Below, piece after piece: positions 23,618 through 31,603 of a stretch of DNA of 64,000 nucleotides (its first letter is position 1; each line of letters begins with the position of its first letter). The stretch comes from an uncultured Alistipes sp. (GTDB taxonomy: Bacteria; Bacteroidota; Bacteroidia; Bacteroidales; Rikenellaceae), in assembly GCA_900770635.1 (NCBI GenBank), contig CAAGLB010000140.1, positions 15,330-79,329 on the forward strand, given 5' to 3'. The notes beneath the pieces are model-generated. The model was given only the letters and a program-made list of their open reading frames with translations. It did no database searches and was not told the origin of the DNA. The translations under genes were made by a program, and so were the position numbers.

Positions 23618-24583
23618 CTATCGTCCGATGTCCGATAGAGTGAAGCTGCCATTCATTGCTTGAACCTCAATCTTGCCACAAAGGATGCCGAAGAAGAACT
23701 TGCGGATGTTGTCGAGCGTGAGCAATGCGAGGTTTCCCTTGCTGTCAGCACCTAAGTCGTAGGTATTGAGCAGCTGTGTGCCGAGGCTCGCTGCTGTGAG
23801 CAAGAAGTGGTTTTGGAATTTATCGGTGTCGATGAGGTCTGCTGCGAGCACCTTGCCCACGACAGTATAGCTGCGCAACGTCTTGAGCGTTGTCTCGTCC
23901 ACAAGCTTACTCTTCACCTCGTCGGCATTGATGTCTATTTCGATACGTCCCGAGTTCTCGGCCTCGGGCATGCCACGATATAGCGAGCCGAGGTCGGCGA
24001 GGCTTAGGTTGTAGAGCTTAGCATCGGCCGAGGCGCTAATCTTCTCTATCGAGAAGGCGCTGGGCAAGAGTAGCTGGTTGATGCCCGAAATGCGGATAAC
24101 AGGGGTGTTGAACGTGCCCACGATGCAGTTGGTCAGCTCAACCTCCTGGGTGGCAAACACGCCGCCGATAACCACGCAGTTGTCGAGCTGAATCTCGTCG
24201 GCATATATGCTGCCTGCCACAAAGGCGTTGTGTAGCGACACGCTCTTGGCGTTAAGGTCCGAGGCGAAGCTGAGTTCGCACTTCGAGGCACGTGACACTA
24301 TGGAGTTGGCCGAGCCTACGCTCTTCTTAAAGAGCACCTTACCCTCGACATCGGAGCTTACGTACAACTCGTGTTGGGCAAAAGCTGCTCCCTCAACTTC
24401 GAGCTCTCCTTTGCGCACCTCTATGCGGTGGCCAAAGATAGGGCCTTGGACAATGTTGTTGCCCTGAAATATGATGTTGCGGTTTAGCTCGGCAATCTGC
24501 TCGGGGAGTATCGAGCCACGCACAAGGTTGTCCTGAAGTTGTATATCTGTTTCGTTAAAACGAATCTCTTTGAGCTCTTTCAT
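23618..24583 (-). CDS. Beta-helix protein resembling bactofilins, last gene of the SPFH operon
   Basis: A 321-residue protein not matched to a named family. Residues about 35-170 consist of short alternating strands with small turns (for example KSVSLHNAFVAGSIYADEI, then QLDNCVVIGGVFATQEVEL), the pattern of a right-handed beta-helix as in bactofilin-type polymer-forming proteins. The remaining half is mixed alpha/beta. No signal peptide or membrane helix is present, so it is probably cytoplasmic. It starts 2 bp after the preceding gene's stop. A structural or scaffold role is inferred. A pectin-lyase-type beta-helix or other repeat fold would look similar. Confidence 0.7.
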   Translation of the reverse strand: MKELKEIRFNETDIQLQDNLVRGSILPEQIAELNRNIIFQGNNIVQGPIFGHRIEVRKGELEVEGAAFAQHELYVSSDVEGKVLFKKSVGSANSIVSRASKCELSFASDLNAKSVSLHNAFVAGSIYADEIQLDNCVVIGGVFATQEVELTNCIVGTFNTPVIRISGINQLLLPSAFSIEKISASADAKLYNLSLADLGSLYRGMPEAENSGRIEIDINADEVKSKLVDETTLKTLRSYTVVGKVLAADLIDTDKFQNHFLLTAASLGTQLLNTYDLGADSKGNLALLTLDNIRKFFFGILCGKIEVQAMNGSFTLSDIGR

Positions 24584-24585
24584 CT

Positions 24586-25596
24586 CTACTCGTTGTTAAT
24601 GTCGTTGTTGAATAGTTGTGTTACATAGTCACGCACACGTCGCTCGTGGTCGTCGGCATCGGCATAGTGGGAGCTTACCATCTGGTTGAACCTGTTGCAT
24701 AGCTGCTTGGCATCATCCTCGCTCTTCACAAAATCTATGTTTCGCATCTGGCCCACCAAGCTCTCTTTGTCGAGTTGCAGATGCTCGGTGACGTATGCCT
24801 GGCGGTCGAATGATTTGTCATCTTTGGTTTCGACGTAACATGCTGGAACATAGTATTGAGCCGAGGTGTTGTCATCCACCAAGCTCTGGTTGATGATGTT
24901 CTCGCTCTTGTGCTGTTGCACAAGGAAGACGTTAGCACGCTCCAGCGCCTCCATAGCACGACGCTTGGTGTATGATGCGGCGATGCGTGCCTCGGCGCTG
25001 CTGCTTTCGCCACCTGCCACAGCAGCTGTTGTTGCCAGGTCGTTGCCTGTGGCACGCTCTGCGGTAGTGTCTGCCATGCGCTTGAAGATGAATGCTGGGC
25101 GGTCAATCTCGAAGATGCGGTTTTCGCACTCCTTGTCCAGCTCCTCAAATATCTTCATGTAGCGTGATGTGATGCGTGTGTAGTCGTTCTGCATCTGTCG
25201 CTGCTTGTCGGCACATCGCTTTGCCAGCTCGTTGAGGCGTAGCAGTGTAGCATCTATGCCCACACGTAGCTCGGCCATCTGTTGGCTTATCTCCGAGCTC
25301 ACGGTGCTGAAGAAGCCCTTGATGATTGTCGATCCAATCTTCTCGGCATTGGCATTGATGGCTGCCACTTGTGCGGCGCTCATCGCTGTAACCGAGGTGT
25401 TAAGGCCTGTGATCGTGCGTTTGCAGTCGTCCACGCTAACGTCGAAGGGTGCGGTATCGACATATACGTCTACGTCGACATTCTCGGCTGCTGTGCCGCT
25501 ATACGACATCGAGCCTCCACTTTGCGACGCTGGATACGATATCGAACCAGAGTAGCGGACATATATGGTTCGTGAAAATCTACGATGATATCCCAT
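24586..25596 (-). CDS. Helical protein of unknown function, paralog of its upstream neighbour
   Basis: A 336-residue protein. The N-terminal 45 residues are Ser/Tyr/Gly-rich (RYSGSISYPASQSGGSM) and absent from the paralog. From residue 47 to 167 it aligns without gaps with residues 10-130 of the protein at 25602, sharing the motif SRYMKIFEELDKECENRIFE with IDRP. The helices are amphipathic and suggest a coiled-coil bundle. A variable Ala/Glu-rich region and a C-terminal helical tail (RRVRDYVTQLFNN) follow. There is no signal or membrane segment. No known family is recognised. It probably forms hetero-oligomers with its paralog. Confidence 0.75.
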   Translation of the reverse strand: MGYHRRFSRTIYVRYSGSISYPASQSGGSMSYSGTAAENVDVDVYVDTAPFDVSVDDCKRTITGLNTSVTAMSAAQVAAINANAEKIGSTIIKGFFSTVSSEISQQMAELRVGIDATLLRLNELAKRCADKQRQMQNDYTRITSRYMKIFEELDKECENRIFEIDRPAFIFKRMADTTAERATGNDLATTAAVAGGESSSAEARIAASYTKRRAMEALERANVFLVQQHKSENIINQSLVDDNTSAQYYVPACYVETKDDKSFDRQAYVTEHLQLDKESLVGQMRNIDFVKSEDDAKQLCNRFNQMVSSHYADADDHERRVRDYVTQLFNNDINNE

Positions 25597-25601
25597 GTCT
25601 A

Positions 25602-26519
25602 CTACTTGTTAAGTGTTTCGAAACTGTTGCTAAGAAACATCTTTTCGGCCAACATCTTCACACGTTCCGAGGCCTCGGATTTGCTGTTTAGGCGGTTAAA
25701 CTCGCTGCGAAGCTCCTCGTCGATGGCCTCGCACGAGTGCCAGCTAAGGTCGCTGCTCGACACAGCATTGCGTATGATGTCACGACTGCGCTGCTCGAGC
25801 GCTGTGTCGCAAATGGCGATGTCTGTTCTGCGGTTGTCGTGCTCATCGTAGTTCGACTCGCTGATGATAACAGGAATCATCATCTTACGCTCATCCTCCT
25901 GCATGCTCTGAGGTATGGTCATGCTCTCTGTCAGCGCCTCTTGCTCTTTGACGCCACTCAAAAAGTGGTTCATGATGCTGAGTGCCTGCATGCTGCGATA
26001 CTTCATGTTGGAGGCCACGATGCGCTGGCTCATGGCCACCGACTCGAGTTGTGCGGTGGGCACTGTTGCCGAGAGCTGCTTGGTGCGATTCGACAGTGTG
26101 CTCACATCACGCATGGCAAGGTTCATAGTAGGCTTGTCAAGCTCGAAGATGCGCTGCTGGAGGTTCTTGTTGATTGTGCCAAAAAGCTTGATGTAGCGTG
26201 AACATATCATGCTGTAGTCACGCTCCATGCGGCTGCGTATTGCCAGCAGCTGCTTCTGCTGCTGGTTGAGGTTCATGATGTGTGAGTCCACCTCGCTACG
26301 TAGGCGTGCCACCTTTTGCGATATTTGCGACTGAATCAGTGTGTAGAATCCACGATTGACATTCTCGCATACCTGCTCGGCTGCTTGCTGCTCGGCACTA
26401 ATCACCGCCGCCTGCATGGCTATCACCGCCGTGCGTGTCTGGTCGACCTTGTGCGACACCGTATTGAGGCTTTGCGCCATTGGCTGGGTGTCGATGTTAC
26501 AATCTATAATCGTAGACAT
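25602..26519 (-). CDS. Helical protein of unknown function, first of tandem paralogs
   Basis: A 305-residue, mostly helical, soluble protein. The core is residues 10-130, with QISQKVARLRSEVDSHIMN and SRYIKLFGTINKNLQQRIFE followed by LDKP. This core is shared, residue for residue in register, with the next gene product, showing tandem duplication. The C-terminal part ends RVKMLAEKMFLSNSFETLNK, matching the paralog's tail in character. It lies 11 bp downstream of the 688-residue gene and 5 bp before its paralog. The function is unknown; the operon points to a membrane-associated assembly with the SPFH protein. Confidence 0.75.
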   Translation of the reverse strand: MSTIIDCNIDTQPMAQSLNTVSHKVDQTRTAVIAMQAAVISAEQQAAEQVCENVNRGFYTLIQSQISQKVARLRSEVDSHIMNLNQQQKQLLAIRSRMERDYSMICSRYIKLFGTINKNLQQRIFELDKPTMNLAMRDVSTLSNRTKQLSATVPTAQLESVAMSQRIVASNMKYRSMQALSIMNHFLSGVKEQEALTESMTIPQSMQEDERKMMIPVIISESNYDEHDNRRTDIAICDTALEQRSRDIIRNAVSSSDLSWHSCEAIDEELRSEFNRLNSKSEASERVKMLAEKMFLSNSFETLNK

Positions 26520-26530
26520 AGCTCTGCGGT

Positions 26531-28597
26531 TTAGTTGTTGTTACTCTCGATGATGGCATCTATGGCTGCCTCACGGTCGAACTCCTCGGCATTGTAGGCG
26601 AGGTTGAGCGACTCCATGAGCCCCATAATCTCGTCGTTGGTCATATCCTCAAAATCGTCAGCCGATACTGACTCCTTTGCCTCATCTGTGCTAACAACTT
26701 CGTTTTCAGAGTACTCCTCATTTTGAGAAGGTGCATCCTCGCTATTTGTTGTTGTTGGCTCTTCGTGGCGGTTAAGCTCGTCGAGGGCATTCTGTGCTAC
26801 CGCAGGGAGGTTGATGGCGATATGTTCGTAGGTTATATCCTCAACATTAGGTTCGGGGGGAAGTATCGATGTCTTAGCAAAAAGTGGGTTGACCGATGCC
26901 AACACCTTGCGGCGCTCCTCCAAAGAGTGAATCTCGCTACTTGCAACAGCCACCTCGTTGGAGTATCCGTCACGTAGCTTGGCATCGTAATACTCGACAT
27001 AGCCAAACCTCTCGGCCTTGTTGTCGATATCCTCCTTCAATCGCTCCATATACTCCTCGAAGTCGTTTTGTGCCTTTTGGAACTGCTGCGATTGAAGCTC
27101 AAAGGCGGTAATCGTATCTGCGGTGTTGTCTACAACATGCACCTCGGCGGTCGAGAGGTCGCCATTCGAATCCTTCATCGAGCTCATGGTCTTTTCTAAG
27201 GATATCAGCGTGTTGTAGGCTGCCACATACTCTCTGAGGCTCTCCTGCATAAGGTTGATGATGTCGGAACTCTCGGCACGATTGGCACGATAGAAGGCGT
27301 CGGTATCCTGATGCCACTTGTTTAGGTACGACATCTTCTGGTCTTTGATGTGGTTGTAGATTTTGAGGCGCTCGAGGCGTGTCTCGGCCATGAGGTTTTG
27401 CACCACAGGGGCTACGATCTCCTCATGGATTTGGTGTACGCCAAAGGGCATGTTTGTTATGCTGCCATCCTCCGAGGTCCACATTCCTGTGAGTAGGTTG
27501 AACTTAACACGTGAGCTTGGTCGTAGCTTGAAGGGCTCGTATGACTGAACATCCTCGCTATAATCGAAATTCTCGTTCTTGATGCGCTCGATCTCCTCGT
27601 ACTCGAGTTGTGGCGAATAGTGGTTGTATGGCGCTTTGAGGATGTTGATGAGCATCTTGTTCGACTCCATGACAACCTTGTCAACAGAGGCCACTTTGAG
27701 CGCAGCTATCTTCTGCACCGAGCCTGCCATAGTTGTCATCAGCCCCTTCAACACGTCCTCAAACTGCTGTGTCTTGGTCGATAGCGAGTCCTTGAGCTTG
27801 TTGAGCTCCTGAAACTTGCTGATGCTGCTATCGTGCTGCTCGCCATTGAAGGCATTAATGACGGTAGCTCCGTCAGGTAGTTTGTTTGTTGCAAACTCCT
27901 CGAGGAAGCGTAGCTGTGAGCTGTTGTTGGCAACCAGCGGTAGCGACACAGCCGATGTTTCGAGGTCGCCCATGCAGAACGATATGGTGCGCAACGAGCG
28001 CTCCATGCCTCCGAGGTAGTCGTGCTGGTTGATCTCCTGAATAGATGTCGAGTAGTCGTCGGTGGCTATGGTCTCTATGTCGGCCGAGCTCTCGACAATA
28101 GGAGCACTCTTGGTCTGCAGCTCGAGGCGATTGATCGTGTCTGCAAGCAGGCCGTTGTGGCGTGACACCTGAAATACTATCTCGGAGTTGGGTGTAGCTC
28201 CCGTATAGTCGACAATGAAACTCTTGTCGTCATACCTAACCTGGTTGGCCACAGGGACATAGACTACGCCCATCTTCGTTACTTTGTAGTCACGAAATAT
28301 CTCGCTATGTAGCTTCTCAAACTCTGCTATGCGTGTGTCGATGCTTGCCAGCTGTTTGTCGTATTCGTTTCTCTTGATGAAGTAGACGAAGAAGAGGATG
28401 ATGGTGAGAAACCACATCCATAGCTTCGATTTGCTCTCCTCTATGTTAGCACGCTCGGTTTTGAGGTTTTCAATCTCTCGTTCTATGCGCTCCTCCTCGC
28501 GTACAATCTTCTCGGCTGCCTGCTGGTAGTAGCTAAACAGGATCTTCGCCTGATCTTGATATATGTTGTCAGACGATGCAAACACCTTGCCGTTCAT
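26531..28597 (-). CDS. Large single-span coiled-coil protein with acidic tail
   Basis: A 688-residue protein of no recognised family. Residues 20-57 form a highly charged coiled coil, followed by one transmembrane helix (about 59-75, LWMWFLTIILFFVYFI) and a second coil. With positive residues on its C-terminal side (KRNEYDK), topology is uncertain. The central 400 residues are helical, with coiled-coil segments around 235-290 and 420-530. An acidic, low-complexity linker (about 610-650) leads to a 35-residue helical tail (DDFEDMTNDEIMGLMESLNL), whose helix-turn-helix spacing resembles HeH/LEM or SAP-type motifs. It lies between the four-helix membrane protein and the paralog pair. It may be the membrane hub of the complex. 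Confidence 0.75.
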   Translation of the reverse strand: MNGKVFASSDNIYQDQAKILFSYYQQAAEKIVREEERIEREIENLKTERANIEESKSKLWMWFLTIILFFVYFIKRNEYDKQLASIDTRIAEFEKLHSEIFRDYKVTKMGVVYVPVANQVRYDDKSFIVDYTGATPNSEIVFQVSRHNGLLADTINRLELQTKSAPIVESSADIETIATDDYSTSIQEINQHDYLGGMERSLRTISFCMGDLETSAVSLPLVANNSSQLRFLEEFATNKLPDGATVINAFNGEQHDSSISKFQELNKLKDSLSTKTQQFEDVLKGLMTTMAGSVQKIAALKVASVDKVVMESNKMLINILKAPYNHYSPQLEYEEIERIKNENFDYSEDVQSYEPFKLRPSSRVKFNLLTGMWTSEDGSITNMPFGVHQIHEEIVAPVVQNLMAETRLERLKIYNHIKDQKMSYLNKWHQDTDAFYRANRAESSDIINLMQESLREYVAAYNTLISLEKTMSSMKDSNGDLSTAEVHVVDNTADTITAFELQSQQFQKAQNDFEEYMERLKEDIDNKAERFGYVEYYDAKLRDGYSNEVAVASSEIHSLEERRKVLASVNPLFAKTSILPPEPNVEDITYEHIAINLPAVAQNALDELNRHEEPTTTNSEDAPSQNEEYSENEVVSTDEAKESVSADDFEDMTNDEIMGLMESLNLAYNAEEFDREAAIDAIIESNNN

Positions 28598-28615
28598 TGG
28601 GTTAGTAGCTTTATG

Positions 28616-29320
28616 TTAGTTCGAAAATGCTGACTTGCGCTTCTTAATCAGTCGCTCTGCCTTGGCTATGTTAGCCTCTATGCGCTCGTTGTTTACTTCG
28701 TAGTTGCGCATCAGCGTTTCTGTTGCGGCGAGTAGCTCCATAAGCTCGTTCTCAACCTTGCGTGACTCGGCAGAGTTTGACGGAGATACATATCTTAGCT
28801 CTTCGGCCTGGCGCTCGATTCTTGCAATTAGCAGCTGTGGCGCCTGGGCGTCGTGCGCTGCCTCCAATAGCGAGCTAACGCCTTCACGCACAAGGGTTAA
28901 GTAGTTGATGTTGTCGCTATTTTCTTGGCTTACCTCCGATATTTTTGCAGCTGTGGTCTTAGCTGTGGCTATGCCGAAGATAAGGAGTGTTAGCACCACA
29001 CACTGCAAGAATAGCGACACGATGAATGTGAGGCCGAGGAGGTTGCAAAGAACAAGCAGAAGGATGGCTGTTATCGAGTAGCCATACTGCACAAACCATC
29101 TCACGCCCGTATTTCCTATGCGTCGCTGCGTCTTGTCACGTAGGTCGGCCCAGGGTATGAGCACGTCGACAAACATCACGCAGTAGGCTACAACCGATAC
29201 GGCGATGTTGAGAGCAAAGATGTCGGTGTTTGTTCTGTCGCCCCAGATGAGCCATCCTGCAACTACGAGAATAAGACCTAAGAGGGTAGCTATATATCCA
29301 ATCCAGTTATTCATAATCAT
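28616..29320 (-). CDS. Four-helix membrane protein with cytoplasmic coiled coil
   Basis: A 234-residue protein. Hydrophobic helices lie at about 5-27, 33-55, 77-97 and 99-122. A hydrophilic helical tail (about 125-234) is rich in Glu, Arg and Ala (NYEVNNERIEANIAKAERLI) and probably forms a coiled coil in the cytoplasm, where the basic end KKRKSAF would sit. It could start at the second ATG, 29314. No family is recognised. It lies between the SPFH gene and the large coiled-coil gene with gaps of 18 bp on each side, so it is part of the same transcript. Confidence 0.75.
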   Translation of the reverse strand: MIMNNWIGYIATLLGLILVVAGWLIWGDRTNTDIFALNIAVSVVAYCVMFVDVLIPWADLRDKTQRRIGNTGVRWFVQYGYSITAILLLVLCNLLGLTFIVSLFLQCVVLTLLIFGIATAKTTAAKISEVSQENSDNINYLTLVREGVSSLLEAAHDAQAPQLLIARIERQAEELRYVSPSNSAESRKVENELMELLAATETLMRNYEVNNERIEANIAKAERLIKKRKSAFSN

Positions 29321-29338
29321 CTGATTTTAATGTTGTTA

Positions 29339-30658
29339 CTATCTCTTGTTGCCGCACACGGGGCAGAACTTAACGGCTGGTGATAGGGCGTTGCCGCAGC
29401 GAGCACACACATCTGTCGAGCCTAAGCGTGTTCCGCAGTTGCCGCAGAATGCTGCGCCCTGAGCTACTGCGCTATTGCAGTTAGGACATATTGCGCCTGC
29501 TGCCTGGAGCTGTGTTCCGCAACCTACGCAGCGACGTGCGCTCTTGTCATTATCTGTGCCGCACTTGGGACATGGGTTATACTCGTCGCCACACTTGGGG
29601 CAGAAACGTGAGTTGTTGGGGTATCTATGAGCGCAGTTTGAGCAGTGCACCATCTTTTGCTGTGGCACTCCCTGCTGCATAGGCATACCACCTTGCATAC
29701 CACCTTGTGGGGCGCCCTGCATGTTGTTGTTGCCGCTAAACGATGGTTGGTTGTATTGGGGCTGCATCATGCCCTGAGCTATGCCTGCGCCCATGCCACC
29801 ACCTGCGCCCATGCCGTTCATCATGTTTATGGCGAGGATGCCGCCTAAGATGCCGCCGCCACCATTGCCACCCATAGCGCCTGTTAGCCCCTCGATGGCG
29901 TTGTTTGTGGTGTTAAACATTTGCTCCTGCTGCCATGTGTTGCCGATGATTGACATCTCGGCCTGCTTGGTTATAGCCTCCTTAACACGCTGGCCCTCAG
30001 GTGTTGAGTCGTCAATCTCGATGGTGTTGATGAAGAATTGGCTGAGGTTGAGGCCGAGCTCTTGGCAGAATGGCGACATGCTTAGCTTGAGATGGTCGGA
30101 CATCTGAGCAAGGAATGCCGATATTTGCTTGAAGCTGTAGTTATTCTGCATCATGTACTGCAAAATAATCGACTTAACCTTTGTTGTGAACTCGCCCTCG
30201 AACTGTGTTGTGAAGTCGTGCTCGGTGAACTGTTGTTTTGTTCCTACGAGCTTGATTATGAAGCGCTCACTCTCTATCACGTTGAGTCCATACTGGCCAC
30301 GTGCGGTGATGGGTATGTGGGTGTTGTAGCCAGCATCATGAATCGACATGCTGTCGATATGCCATTGTATGCTGAATGTCTGAACCTTGTTTACGAACCA
30401 TACCTCGGCGGTAAATGGGTTTTTGCCACCAAAAGGAATGCCAAATAGCGAGCGTAGTATTGGAAGGTTCTCGGTGTTAAGGGTATATTTGCCAGGGCCA
30501 AACTTACCAACAAGCTGACCTTTTGAGAATAGCAATGCCTCTTGTGACTCCTGCACAATCAGCTGGGTGTATGTGCTGAGGTTGGTTTGGGGGTGTCGCC
30601 AAGCGTAGATGGTTTCGCCTCCTTGGGGAGCCCATCTCACTAAATCAATAATTGCCAT
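29339..30658 (-). CDS. SPFH-domain protein with four C-terminal zinc ribbons (YdjI-like)
   Basis: A 439-residue protein. Residues 20-235 match the SPFH/Band 7-type domain of the 'virion core protein' or YdjI group (GPGKYTLNTENLPILRSL, then PFGGKNPFTAEVWFVNK). A Gly/Met/Gln-rich flexible linker spans 255-335. From residue 336 there are eight CxxC knuckles, beginning CSNC and CPKC and ending CARC and CPVC, enough for four zinc ribbons. In Bacillus subtilis the YdjG-YdjH-YdjI proteins combine zinc-ribbon and SPFH proteins with PspA at the membrane; here both domains are on one chain. No transmembrane helix is seen, so membrane attachment would be peripheral. It is the first gene of a six-gene operon and probably its organiser. 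Confidence 0.9.
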   Translation of the reverse strand: MAIIDLVRWAPQGGETIYAWRHPQTNLSTYTQLIVQESQEALLFSKGQLVGKFGPGKYTLNTENLPILRSLFGIPFGGKNPFTAEVWFVNKVQTFSIQWHIDSMSIHDAGYNTHIPITARGQYGLNVIESERFIIKLVGTKQQFTEHDFTTQFEGEFTTKVKSIILQYMMQNNYSFKQISAFLAQMSDHLKLSMSPFCQELGLNLSQFFINTIEIDDSTPEGQRVKEAITKQAEMSIIGNTWQQEQMFNTTNNAIEGLTGAMGGNGGGGILGGILAINMMNGMGAGGGMGAGIAQGMMQPQYNQPSFSGNNNMQGAPQGGMQGGMPMQQGVPQQKMVHCSNCAHRYPNNSRFCPKCGDEYNPCPKCGTDNDKSARRCVGCGTQLQAAGAICPNCNSAVAQGAAFCGNCGTRLGSTDVCARCGNALSPAVKFCPVCGNKR

Positions 30659-30785
30659 ATATCCGTTGTTTTAACTATTTATTCAGCTCTGCCTCGCCCA
30701 GTGGTTAGCTTGCTAACCACTCGCAACGAGAGGTTGTGGTAGGCGTGCTCTCGAAATTATGACGTCGAGCATGTGCCTATTTACA
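30659..30785 (-). promoter_or_regulatory. Structured 5' leader of the SPFH operon
   Basis: Between the -7 element and the SPFH ATG lies about 120 nt of leader. It holds a perfect 10-bp inverted repeat with 2-base loop (AGTGGTTAGC 30700-30709, GCTAACCACT 30712-30721) and a second stem (CGAGAG 30727-30732, CTCTCG 30748-30753). Neither is followed by a T-tract. These may be operator or RNA-level control sites; no known riboswitch class is recognised. Confidence 0.45.
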
Positions 30786-30793
30786 CAAAGTTA
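30786..30793 (-). promoter_or_regulatory. -7 promoter element for the SPFH operon
   Basis: Reads TAACTTTG on the minus strand. A TTG lies 16 bp upstream, shorter than the usual 19-21 bp spacing, so strength is uncertain. Confidence 0.45.
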
Positions 30794-30832
30794 AGAATAA
30801 TTTTTGAAACAACGACAATATATGCTTAAAAG

Positions 30833-31603
30833 TTACATCTCGGGCGCAATTTGATGTGCCGTTATGCGTATGGCGACATCGCCATCGTGCCAGTCAACGA
30901 TGCCCATTAGCGTGAATTTACGTGTAGGTATCTGCTCCGAGGCGTATTCGCAGTTGCCGTTGACAACAAGGCGTAGTGTGTCGTTAGCAGATGCGAGGTG
31001 GCGTATAGTCGTAGTGTATCTGTTGTTTGTTGTCGTGTCACGCTCACACCAGCTATTACCCGCCTCCGTAGCTATTGCTTCCATGCCGCATAGCTTCACG
31101 TAGCGCAGCATTTTGCCTAAGTCGATGTCCGATATTTCGAGCTTGTCGTACTCGCTATTTAAAAGATTGTCACTCGGGATAAATGTGAGGTAGTTGTCTA
31201 TCTCTGAGATTGTTAGGCGGTCGACGACATATCTGTTTGTTGGTTGTTTGCCAACAACTGTTTTGACACCTTCTTGGCCTATGCTAAGCCCCGAGCAGCG
31301 CAACCTAACATGGCTAAATAGTGGTATATGCGAGTTTATGTTGTCGTCATCAATTTTGAGCTCTATACCGCCACTATGGTCAGCTATCACGATGCTCTTC
31401 TCTATCTCGTTGAGCATGTCGTTTGCCACAACAACGCCCGAGATGTAGATGTCCTCCTTGATCGTTGTTGACCGCTCCTCGCACAGCGACCACAGGTAGG
31501 CTATCGACACCTCCGCAGGCTCAGCCACACTACTTTGACTCTCGCAGCCACACCACCACAACGTGCTAAATATCAGTATTATTGATGATGTAATCCTCCT
31601 CAT
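30833..31603 (-). CDS. DUF5689-type lipoprotein (second copy)
   Basis: A 256-residue lipoprotein. The signal peptide ends at a Cys in the WWCGC region (Cys18 or Cys20). The mature part matches the DUF5689 pattern: EDIYISGVVVANDMLNEIEKS, an OB-fold-like strand set, IADHSGGIELKI and a later LMGIVDWHDGDVAIRI. DUF5689 proteins are extracytoplasmic Bacteroidetes proteins of unknown role, often thought to be surface or nuclease/adhesin-associated. It overlaps the preceding, related gene by 38 bp, so it is translated from a coupled start. It ends 40 bp before the SPFH promoter element. Confidence 0.78.
   Translation of the reverse strand: MRRITSSIILIFSTLWWCGCESQSSVAEPAEVSIAYLWSLCEERSTTIKEDIYISGVVVANDMLNEIEKSIVIADHSGGIELKIDDDNINSHIPLFSHVRLRCSGLSIGQEGVKTVVGKQPTNRYVVDRLTISEIDNYLTFIPSDNLLNSEYDKLEISDIDLGKMLRYVKLCGMEAIATEAGNSWCERDTTTNNRYTTTIRHLASANDTLRLVVNGNCEYASEQIPTRKFTLMGIVDWHDGDVAIRITAHQIAPEM

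Noticed and set aside
23618..30658. Prophage or tail-like particle operon (because of the 'virion core protein' label of some SPFH/zinc-ribbon proteins)
   Set aside because: No portal, capsid, tail, terminase, lysin or integrase genes are present. The label is a legacy annotation of the YdjI group.
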